The position numbers and the translations under genes are program-made. 64,000 bases of DNA from Zymoseptoria tritici IPO323 (lineage: Eukaryota > Ascomycota > Dothideomycetes > Mycosphaerellales > Mycosphaerellaceae). Position 1 is the first letter of the stretch; every line of letters starts with the position of its first letter. The DNA is taken from positions 310,001 through 374,000 of the forward strand of contig NC_018200.1 in the NCBI RefSeq assembly GCF_000219625.1, in the 5' to 3' direction. The notes beneath the pieces were generated by a model. That model saw nothing but the letters and a program-made list of their open reading frames with translations, was not told the DNA's origin and did no database searches. This document shows positions 22,588 through 30,561 of the stretch, piece after piece.

Positions 22588-23058
22588 TCAATGCGCTTGC
22601 CAACACATTACCCTATGCCGCGCATGCATGCGCTTTTTGGCCCGAAGATTTGCATGAGCCGCAAGTTCATGAACGAGACCTGTAAGCTCGCAGGCGTGCG
22701 TGAAGCGCCAGGCAATGTGCTCAAGCATGCGCAGCTCGCGATGAAAGCTGGAATGTGCAAGCAGCGCAGGGTCAGCGCGACTGAAGACTGGACTGCTGAA
22801 AGTGATGTTAAAAGCTGCTTGGTACACTTTGAAGGCGTCGGGAGGTTTCAGGTGAAGGGTTGCGAGAGTGCCGGACAGGGACAAAAGGGCTACCATGCGA
22901 AAGGAGGAGGGAAGCAAGTCAAAGGCTGGTAAAGGTGCTACCTTAGATGCGCAATCATCGTCATAGACAGCTCTGACAGATCGGAGTCGAGCAAAGAGTG
23001 AAGAGTTGAAGTCCGCACGATATGAGTAAGTTTTTCCGGAAGGCATCGAGGACTGCAC
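22588..23058 (-). CDS. Hypothetical protein, 156 codons
   Basis: The minus-strand frame has natural composition: FNSSLFARLRSVRAVYDDD, a mildly hydrophobic middle (MVALLSLSGTLATLHL) and an Ala/His-rich C-terminus. An overlapping plus-strand frame of 211 codons (22297-22932) exists but is Met/Lys/Gly-rich and less natural, so I prefer the minus strand. No family is recognised, and the gene may be split further. Confidence 0.35.
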   Translation of the reverse strand: MQSSMPSGKTYSYRADFNSSLFARLRSVRAVYDDDCASKVAPLPAFDLLPSSFRMVALLSLSGTLATLHLKPPDAFKVYQAAFNITFSSPVFSRADPALLAHSSFHRELRMLEHIAWRFTHACELTGLVHELAAHANLRAKKRMHARHRVMCWQAH

Positions 23059-23320
23059 ATGTGAGCCACCTCACTCCAAGTTGATGGCGACACGTGACAT
23101 GTTTTGTCGCTCATCAACCGCAGAGGCAGGCAGCAGGCACGACGAGCTTGGCGTTTGATTCGCTTCGCTTCACTTCACTTCCTCTCCGACCTTGACCTTG
23201 ATCCTTCTCTTCTACAACATCCACGTCCGACCTTCCTCAAGCACCTTCCATTGTCCGTCATCTTCTGCCATCGAAGCGACCCGGCTCATCAATCACAGCA
23301 AGTCATCGACAACTGCCAGA

Positions 23321-23914
23321 ATGTCTGTCACCAATCTGCTCTGCAACAAACTGGGCTTCCACTGCCACACCACCATGGTGCCCCTCGAGATGGCTGAGAT
23401 GGTCGATGCATTCCGCAGCATCGCCCAGGAGCTGGCCGGCACGAATGAGGCCCTTACTCTCATCATTGCCTTCGCATTCCTCATGGTTCTCGCACTCCTC
23501 ACCATCATCGCCATCGGTCTTACCGACGGCGACGTCCGCGGCAGTATGTCAGATTCTCCAATCCCGGCATCAGCAGTGACTAACCTACTACGGCCAGCCT
23601 ACTGCGCTCGACTTGCCGTCATCGGTGCCAGCATCAACGGTGCTGCTCACTACGTTTCGACTACCTTCACCGCGCTCGGTGTGCCCGCCGCCGCTTCCAG
23701 ACTCACCGCCACACTCGTCTTCTACTGCTCGAACGCGGCCCATTGGACCGCCGATTCCGTCTCCTCATGCCGCAACGTCCTGGCGGAGCGCTTCGTCGAT
23801 TTCACCAACACGTCCAACTCTGCGGCTCAGAAGCCGGGTATCAGCAGCCCCGAGGCCGAGAAGGAGAACGAGAAAGATATTCAGATTGGCTGGAACATGG
23901 TGGAGCTGATCTGA
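23321..23914 (+). CDS. Membrane protein of unknown function, two exons
   Basis: This is the best-supported host gene of the window. The ATG at 23321 has a good context (GCCAGAATGTCT) after a CT-rich, CA-rich leader. A 54-nt intron (23544-23597: GTATGT donor, CTAAC branch site, GGCCAG acceptor) lies in the frame. Splicing gives 179 aa and changes the junction to RGTYCARL. Residues about 45-70 form a strong transmembrane helix (LTLIIAFAFLMVLALL), followed by a soluble Ala/Ser/Thr-rich region and a charged C-terminal tail (EAEKENEKD). It may be a single-pass membrane protein with an N-terminal outside or luminal part holding Cys-His. I recognise no family. The intron is a multiple of three without a stop, so retention would add 18 residues. 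Confidence 0.65.
   Translation: MSVTNLLCNKLGFHCHTTMVPLEMAEMVDAFRSIAQELAGTNEALTLIIAFAFLMVLALLTIIAIGLTDGDVRGSMSDSPIPASAVTNLLRPAYCARLAVIGASINGAAHYVSTTFTALGVPAAASRLTATLVFYCSNAAHWTADSVSSCRNVLAERFVDFTNTSNSAAQKPGISSPEAEKENEKDIQIGWNMVELI
23544..23597 (+). other. Intron (54 nt, in-frame)
   Basis: GTATGT at the 5' end, CTAAC at 23580-23584 and CAG at the 3' end. The length is divisible by three and the intron is open in frame. Confidence 0.7.
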
Positions 23915-24464
23915 GAGAAAATGTTGTGCTTGCTGGCGTAAGGTCACAGCAGAAGCGTGAAGGACAACAAGAAGACATCCAGGAGGACTGTATGGAAAGG
24001 TACATGAACAGCGATCCCTCAGCGTACAGATTCCTTGTGCTGACTCTCTCATGCAGATATCGGCGAGACGGACCAGCGAAAGTTCACGAAAGTGTTGGAC
24101 TGGTAGACTATGCTTTTTCACACTGCAGTTCGGAATGCAGGCTATGAAGAGGGAGTTTCACGTTACAGCAGCGCTTCGGCAAAGGAGCAAGTAGCGACAC
24201 ACGAGTAGTTGAATAATGCTATGCAGATTACTTTGAGACTTCACTTTGAGTACAAATGCGTAGCATTCAACTCTCGGAGAAGCCCAATACGCCGTCAAAG
24301 CAGACTTCGTGCTCGCAACGAATGTTTTCACTGGCTGGACAGCTACCTACAGTACGTGTCCTCACATCGGCTACGCCACGCTCACCTAAGCAGGCAAAAG
24401 AGGGGAAGGATACTCAGCAGAAGCATTCCCAGCAAGCAGAAGTATGTCTATGCACCTAGCCGCA

Positions 24465-24862
24465 TGACCACATCGGACCCGGAACACAGATTAGACAACG
24501 AACGGAGCAAAGCACTTCGTGCTCGGAGCGCATCGAAGGCTGCTCTGCTGACCATACTATCCTTTATTACGATACTGTTCGCAGCAGATGGACGACTGAG
24601 GTCCAAAATTCTCCTCGAGGGATATGTGCAGGAGGAGCAGAAAGGTAAAGCGAGAGGAACCGCGGAGAGTGCTACAAGTCCGGGAAACGATGTCACTGAA
24701 CAGATTGTTCTGGGCAGAGACTTGTCGGTGGATGCGAAACCCGATGGAGGAGGCGGATCTGAAAGATGCTTCACAGACGACTCATCCATGGCCTTCAAGC
24801 ATCGATTCTGCAAGATCCTCCTGCACCCGCCTGACGTTCCCCTCTCGGACCTCATTTCTTAA
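24465..24862 (+). CDS. Hypothetical single-pass membrane protein, ~132 aa
   Basis: Within an open frame running from 24209, the ATG at 24465 (MTTSDPEHRLDNERSKALRA) gives a protein with a short basic N-terminus, a membrane helix (AALLTILSFITILFAA) at about residues 27-42, and a 90-residue soluble part ending LHPPDVPLSDLIS. That is the layout of a type II or signal-anchored protein. The opposite strand is open too (24448-24855), so confidence is moderate. No family is recognised. Confidence 0.35.
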
Positions 24863-25521
24863 GTGATCGGCGTCAAGATTGGCGATTACTGCTTCTGTCA
24901 AGCCTTCAAAAGTATCCTGGCGGCTGAGCCGGAGTCATTTGGATAAGAAGTCACAGCCGATATCGCTTCCTGGCCACACAGCAAGCATACGCGGAGGAGA
25001 AGCCGATATTGAAGAGAATGGGCGTACGGGCTGGAAAACGGCGAAGAAGTGCGCAATGTTGGATAAGAAGCGGTTGAGGCGAAATGCGGTCCACCGCTCT
25101 CGGGGTGATCATTGCGGAGACTTGCGAACGAGCTGTCGCAGAACCTGGACAATGAAAGAGTCTGGAGATCCATCCTGGAGTACTCGTTCTTGACGATCAA
25201 CATGACCACGAGCTGGCGTAACCGATGCGTTTCTCCGAGTCTTCCTCACGACTAAAGTCCTTTACGGCTTCACCGCGGAACACAAGGGACTGTCAAGAAT
25301 ACTTCCTGCTAGCCGAACTCCATGACATCTTCGCACAACCCACTCCGGAACGCCTCGATTAACTACAGTCTGCTCCTACGGGCGTTGTAGACAGACCGTT
25401 ACTCGACGACCGGGCCTCGGAATGCCACTGCAAGGCACCCTTCCAAGCTCATAAGCCAGGATCAGCTCGGACGCTGTCTTCTACTCGCCAGTTCGAGGAT
25501 CCTACCTTCCATCAGCACGAT
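24863..25521. other. No supportable gene
   Basis: Short frames on both strands and no motif. Confidence 0.35.
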
Positions 25522-25716
25522 TCACAGCAAGACCGCCCGCACGACTCCAAACCCGATCCCGGTAGCAACAAACTGAACCTTTCGACCCAGCATCGATTTC
25601 AGCATCTCGTACAGAACATGACATCGGGCCGGGTTGTTGGACGACAGCGCCGCCTCCATGCCGAAGCTTACATCTAGTAAACTGAGCGGTGTCGGACAGT
25701 CGACAGCCCAGAACAC
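25522..25716 (-). CDS. Short hypothetical ORF, possible exon
   Basis: The 64-codon frame contains LLDVSFGMEAALSSNNPARC and YEMLKSMLGRKVQFVATGIG, which look protein-like with a mildly hydrophobic C-terminus. No neighbour in the same frame was found. Confidence 0.25.
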   Translation of the reverse strand: MFWAVDCPTPLSLLDVSFGMEAALSSNNPARCHVLYEMLKSMLGRKVQFVATGIGFGVVRAVLL

Positions 25717-25747
25717 AGTCGTTGAGAACGACTCTTAAGCGCTGCCT

Positions 25748-26449
25748 TTGCCCCTCAGCCGGTCCGACGGATCTCAGGACAAGCTATGCCGACCACGTGG
25801 TCTCCACCTCTATAGCTGCACTGTACCATTGGAGAAACACTCCTCTGGCGACACCGCTACCCCATCATCCCTCCTCACCGAAGCACAGCTCGCTATAGTT
25901 CCCCGTGTACAGACTCTGTGGCCACAGCCAGTGACCTGACAGTCAACATCTCCGCCAGCTCCGGAAGCCGACGAATCTAGCTCTTCTACCTCTTGGTTCA
26001 ACAATCTTGAAGTGCACCTCCACAGCAAAACCGACTACTCCAGCTCCGACTACTCGAAACCCGATCCCCAGTCTCTTTACGGCAAGCTCGACGAATCTAC
26101 CTTCCACTACCCGAAGCCGGCGACCCAAGGGCCAATATTTACATCTAACAAAGAAAAGCTTGCTCCTCTCTTCGCGATCTTCGAAACTCTCGCCCTATCC
26201 AACTTCAAAGCACGTCCTGCATCGACCAGTCTCTGCCAACAGTCCGCGCTTTCGACTACTGGACGTCCTCTACGGTTGGTCAAAAGTCGATCCGTTGCCG
26301 ATCTCCGTCTCGCCTGCATGGGTTTCAACATCATTGCCTACCTCGGTGCATGTTCTTTTGCCGCGCGATTGGACTGGGAAGAATCTTCGGGCGCTTTGCT
26401 GATGCCTGTTAACATTCGAGAAAAAGAGACGGTTCAGGCGAGTGTCTGA
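25748..26449 (+). pseudogene. ~230-codon gene broken by one in-frame TGA, unknown
   Basis: One plus-strand frame reads through from about 25748 to the stop at 26447, interrupted only by a TGA at 25937-25939. Before it: TATPSSLLTEAQLAIVPRVQ. After it: SWFNNLEVHLHSKTDYSSSD, a Tyr/Ser/Pro-rich region, then KLAPLFAIFETLALSNFKAR, and a hydrophobic segment MGFNIIAYLGACSF near the C-terminus. Composition is consistent across the whole frame. The TGA may be a real nonsense change or lie in an unrecognised intron. No domain is known to me. Confidence 0.45.
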
Positions 26450-27027
26450 ACTGTGATATCACGGCTTATATCCGTTGTATGGATTATCTCAACAATGCCC
26501 AATCTCCGATCTCGCCACTACTTGCTGTCAACACGCACGGTCTGTTGATGCCCGCAACGAAGCGGCGCCAGAGATCACTCGAAAGGGTTTCGACTGCACC
26601 ATAGGCCGGACCTTTAACCACCGACCATGACGGCACTCCCCCATATCGTTGTCTAAATTACAGCTAGAAGAGTTGTAATTCACTGGATTGGAGGCAGCAT
26701 TGGGAATCGCTCGAGAAAGGCCGACGGTGGTCGAGAAGGCGGAAGAGAACTAGTGCCGTGCAAAGATAGGTCGGGATATCACGAGAGCAATAACTTGGAA
26801 GTTGCGAAAGAACTGTACATCGAGACTCTCTTGCCATCCCAAGACATCAAGAACGCAGAAGCTTCTGTGAAACGGCGAGATTGAATGATCCTGCCGCTCC
26901 TGCCCCTTGCACCACGGCTGGAAGCCCAGAAGCGGAGAGTGTTGATGGATGGTTGACCATCCGCAAGGCTCTTCCGGACAACATCAGAGTCATGCAAACG
27001 CGATACGCACAAAGCCGAAGCTTGTGA
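26450..27027. other. No supportable gene
   Basis: Short coding-looking piece near 26785-26880 on the plus strand (NNLEVAKELYIETLLPSQD), then frame loss. Confidence 0.3.
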
Positions 27028-27424
27028 ATGAGAGACCGCCGGCTAGTTGATAAAGTGAAACGACGCTTCATCCGCCAGAATCGTGAGCTTTCAAAGCTTC
27101 TGAAAGAGAAACCGCCGGCTAACTTTGACGCATCGCGAGCTTGCGAACAGCAACTCCGCGCAGTCACTCAAGATCAAGAGTCTCGAGCTGGAGATCAGCA
27201 AGGCGTTGTTTCGGAGGATAGGATAAGAACGGAGCAAAGACGGAGGGCAACGTGCTGTGGAAGCGTGCCGGAACTGTATGGAAAATGCTGTCGACACTTT
27301 AACAACAACAAACCACTGCTCTGGATATCGTTTCCTGCGTACCACCGCATGTTCGTGACCAATGGCTTTGCTGCCTCGTCTCGTACATTAAGGACATTAA
27401 CCTGTGTATATTCACCAGCGGACC
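27028..27424 (+). pseudogene. Gene relic cut by the integrase-type transposon
   Basis: The frame contains RQNRELSKLLKEKPPANFD and SRACEQQLRAV, then a shifted continuation in another frame (IKSLELEISKAL). It runs unchanged into the transposon's terminal repeat at 27428, so its last codons are transposon sequence. A similar motif pair (LKRRPPADFDEV, then LRRTTPRN) occurs near 43740-43830, which suggests a small degenerate family. Function is unknown. Confidence 0.35.
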
Positions 27425-27427
27425 TAC
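27424..27427 (+). repeat. Left target duplication CTAC
   Basis: CTAC directly precedes the left terminal repeat and is repeated at 40293-40296, directly after the right one. Confidence 0.65.
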
Positions 27428-27469
27428 GATCGTGTCCTATATCGCAGTTTAGGTCACTACCTCAATTCT
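27428..27469 (+). repeat. Left terminal inverted repeat, 42 bp
   Basis: Reverse complement of 40251-40292 with two mismatches, both C versus T. Confidence 0.9.
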
Positions 27470-27719
27470 TATTTCTTATAATCACAACACTACTACCACA
27501 TTGTCGCCAATTGCTTGTATTGTTACCTATATAGTAGTAGAGTTACTCTATCGACAATATCGACAATTATATATAAGTGCGCGCGCGCTAATACGCCGTT
27601 TAGTTAGATAAGTATTATTTTCTTCGACCCTTAAACCTCTTATTAACACTACTACTTCTACTACTCTACCGCGCGCGCTCGTAGCTCGCTCGTTATATAA
27701 TATACACCGCTCGTACGTA

Positions 27720-28600
27720 AAAATAGCTAGTTTTACGGCACTTAATACGGAACTTAGTAAGGCTCGCGACCCTAAGCGCCTTTAAAAACAAGACACCCCC
27801 CTCGAAGACTCCTCGCTCTCCTCGCTCTCCTCTCTCTCCGACGACGATAGCGACCCTTAGCTAGCGACTATATCTACTCTAGCTATCGGTCCTATATCTT
27901 AGCTACCTACTAACCTCCGCGTCTTTATTAAGTCTACTACGGCTACCTCTAAAGACTTCTAGTTTATCTCCGACGAGCTATAGAACGAGTCCCTTACTAA
28001 AGCATAGAGTAGCGATAAAAACACTAAGAAGAGCGGACGTTAGATGCTTAGGAGGTACAATTATATACGTAGAGTTATAGAAACGGACGAAGGTAATATA
28101 GCTCGTAAGGCTCGTAGTAAGGCTCGTAGGCTAATATTAAAAAAACAGGCATTCCGGCGGTTACTAAGTACGGCTAGTACGAGGATCGCGGACTCGACTA
28201 TAAGACTTCTAAGACTACGCTTACCTACGCTTACTACTACTATAAGGGTAAGCCTCCGTATTTTACTAGAGAGGAGGTAAAGATTAAGAAGGAGCCGGTA
28301 GAAAAGGAGAGTATATTAAAGGAGGCTGTTAGTAGTATACGTAGTAAGATAAATAAGGCGTAGGATAAGATCGCTACGCTAGAGTCGGAGGTATCGGAAT
28401 TAAAGCGTAAGAACGGAGTTTTAAAGGGTATAAGAGGTTAGCTAAAGGCTAAGATTAAGGCTAAGCTAATTAAGGAGATTATAGATAAGGTTAATAATGT
28501 ACGTAGTAAGTCGAAGGCTACTATTACTAAGATTAAGTAGTCGGTGTTGTAGTATTAGCGTACTATTAACGAGAAGTTCGGTAGACTAGGCGTAATAGAT
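27720..28600 (+). pseudogene. RIPed plus-strand gene of the integrase-type transposon
   Basis: Two frames look coding. The first (about 27720-28280) has a Ser/Asp-rich part (LSSLSSLSDDDSD) and a basic region (ARKARSKARRLILKKQAFRR). The second (about 28270-28590) is a Lys/Glu/Ile-rich coiled coil (DKIATLESEVSELKRKNGVL). TAG stops sit where CAG is expected. An intron or frameshift lies near 28270. It is likely an accessory DNA-binding or structural protein of the transposon; the function is inferred only. Confidence 0.5.
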
Positions 28601-29008
28601 TAATAGATAGATCGATTTAGCCTACGAGCTCTCCGCGAGCCTTACGAGCCTATACGTTAATACCTAAATAAATGCGTTAGTTACTATATATCTCCTTAAA
28701 TCCCTCGTTTTTACGCTTACGAGCTAGCCGTTTTAGCCTACGAGTACGCCGCGAGCCGTTTTTAAGGAAGAGAATTAAGATATTAAGCTATTAAGATATA
28801 AGATACGCGTTTATTACTCCTTCTAGCCGCGAGCTAGTCCTTATAGTCCGCGAGTACGTAACGAGCGAGTCGTCGGTAGCGTATATTTATTAGATTCGTA
28901 TATATTAGTCCTTCTAGTTAGCCCTACCCTTCTCGGTAAGCTTAATAGTCCTCTCGCTCCGTCTAGTACTAATAGCTACTAGCTCGTTAACCTTCTTCTT
29001 CTTCTTTA

Positions 29009-29013
29009 TCTTC
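29009..29013 (+). repeat. Target duplication TCTTC, left
   Basis: TCTTC borders the left LTR here and the right LTR at 36528-36532. Confidence 0.9.
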
Positions 29014-29391
29014 TGTTAGGATTGCCTCGTGATAAGGCAGGGAAAGACTGAAGTAGGGAAGTATCGAACAATAGGTTTTAGAATGTAACGACTCGATTCG
29101 TTAAAGGAGGGAATAGAGGAGGAGAGCCTCCTTCGCTATATATACGGCTACTGCTGGGTTCTATTCCCCTATCCTTCACTTCTCTCGTTATAAGCGGGAT
29201 CGTCTGTCCCTTCGTAGCCCTTCGATCCTTATCGTTAGGCATTAAGAGGCAAGCTAGATCGGACTGCCTTAATCCGTACGCTGTTGCGCTCTTCGTAACT
29301 AGGATAGCTCGTTGTTGTGTTCTTCGAAACTAGGTTGGCCTAGCTTAGGGGAGATAAGGCTAGACTGCGCTTACGTAAGGGGATCCTTACA
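29014..29391 (-). repeat. Chromovirus 1 LTR (3' LTR)
   Basis: 378 bp, begins TGTTAGGATT and ends CTTACA. It is followed by TTGCCCCCCTCCCCCC, the complement of a polypurine tract, which marks it as the 3' LTR of a minus-strand element. Confidence 0.92.
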
Positions 29392-29410
29392 TTGCCCCCC
29401 TCCCCCCGGT

Positions 29411-29428
29411 GCAACTAACCTTAGTTGC
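29411..29428. promoter_or_regulatory. Conserved 18-bp palindrome beside the polypurine tract
   Basis: GCAACTAACCTTAGTTGC has perfect 8-bp arms around CC. The identical sequence sits at the same place in chromovirus 2 (48179-48196), although surrounding DNA differs. It could be an operator for the antisense gene or a signal for reverse transcription; the role is inferred. Confidence 0.6.
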
Positions 29429-29529
29429 GTGCGCGAATCTTTAGCAGCGTTCAGCTGCAGGTTTAATTTACTAACTGCTAACGTTGCTAGGCCAGCTGCT
29501 TGGTGTCCCGATTGGGAAATAAAAGTGGG

Positions 29530-29670
29530 TCCCTCGCGTATATACCACTCTTTCTCGCCCTCGGATTCTTCTCTTCTTACAAACACCTACTAAAAGTAAG
29601 TACTAGCAGCTGGCTCTAGAACGGTCTAGATTAGCGCTAGATTAGCTAACATTGCGACTAGACTAGCACA
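29530..29670 (+). promoter_or_regulatory. Putative promoter and 5' leader of the antisense gene
   Basis: A TATA-like GCGTATATAC near 29538 lies about 130 bp before the ATG, as in chromovirus 2 (CGCTATATT near 48266). A possible leader intron runs from GTAAGT at 29596 past GCTAAC at 29645 to a TAG near 29661. The same donor and branch site occur in chromovirus 2. Confidence 0.5.
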
Positions 29671-30561
29671 ATGTCCGGCGCACTCTACTATCTTCGCGAC
29701 AAGTACTACAAGAAAGTCCGAGCTAGCAGATAGAACGAGAATCCGTGCTCGTTATGCCTCTCTAGCGTTAAGGAGGGCTAGGACCTGTCTAAGATCTGCC
29801 AGATTGCGGCAGAGAAGCCCCTACCCGGCAACATCCTAGCTAAGTGTTCCGGATGCCTAACTAGCAAGAATACGGACTATCTTTAGGTAGGTCGGTTTAG
29901 TTAATTCTAGCGTGTTCTGTCGCTAACTATCCTACTTAGATGCCGCTCGAGCAGGAGCCCGCCTAGAAGGCTATTAAGCAGGACATCGACACTATCTACG
30001 GCCGTACTACCCAGTCTAAGGCTAAGAAGGAAGACTTGCTAGATCGTGTTCTATGTTTTACGGGCTCTATAGAGGCGTAAGTGTCCCTTTCTGGCGTGTT
30101 CTGGACTAGCAGCTAATTAGGATAGTTAAACAGGAAGTTAAATAGTAGTTTCCGTAGCGAGGACGGTCTCTCCTAGCACCCTAGCACTACTACCTAGGAG
30201 GATACTAGACAGAAGGTGCCTAAGAGGGACTGCTCGGCTAGTGCGATCTTAGCGAAGGCTATATGTACTATCCCTAGCTTAATCTGGCCCTTACTAACAT
30301 TCTTTGTAGCAGTCTAGTAGCACCCCTAGCAAGAAGCGCCGCTTAATAGACGTGCGCGGCCGTAAGTCGGACCGTAAGCGTACTAAGGAGGCCGAGGACC
30401 GCCTAATCGCGGTTAGCACTACCTTAGAGGCGTTTAACCGCCTTGTTATAAGCGACTAGGCTCTAAAGAAGGGACAGTTGCGCAAGATAGTCTTTCCGAC
30501 GACCGCTAAGGACCGTAGTAAGGTAGAGGACCCGAACTAGGGCGACTCCGACTCTAATTAA
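29671..30561 (+). pseudogene. Antisense multi-exon gene of chromovirus 1, Cys-cluster protein
   Basis: The gene lies between the 3' LTR and the end of pol, on the strand opposite gag-pol. Exons: 29671-29886 (216 nt), 29940-30076 (137 nt), about 30126-30260, 30310-30561. Introns have branch sites such as GCTAAC and TTACTAAC; the third donor reads ATATGT, a RIP-type G-to-A. The N-terminus has a Cys cluster (NPCSLC, later KICQIA and KCSGCL) like a zinc-binding domain. Later conserved blocks are RQKVPKRD and SKKRRLIDV, and the end is acidic (GDSDSN). In-frame TAGs match Gln positions. The acceptor of intron 2 is uncertain. Its counterpart at 48396-49297 shares exon sizes and motifs. Function is unknown; DNA binding is an inference from the Cys cluster and basic patch. 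Confidence 0.75.

Noticed and set aside
1341..27423. Secondary-metabolite gene cluster or secreted effector genes
   Set aside because: No synthase, transporter, P450 or Cys-rich secreted protein motif could be recognised in any frame.
29312..29593. 93-codon plus-strand frame starting in the chromovirus 1 LTR
   Set aside because: It crosses the LTR boundary and the polypurine tract; the conserved antisense gene begins later at 29671 in both elements.
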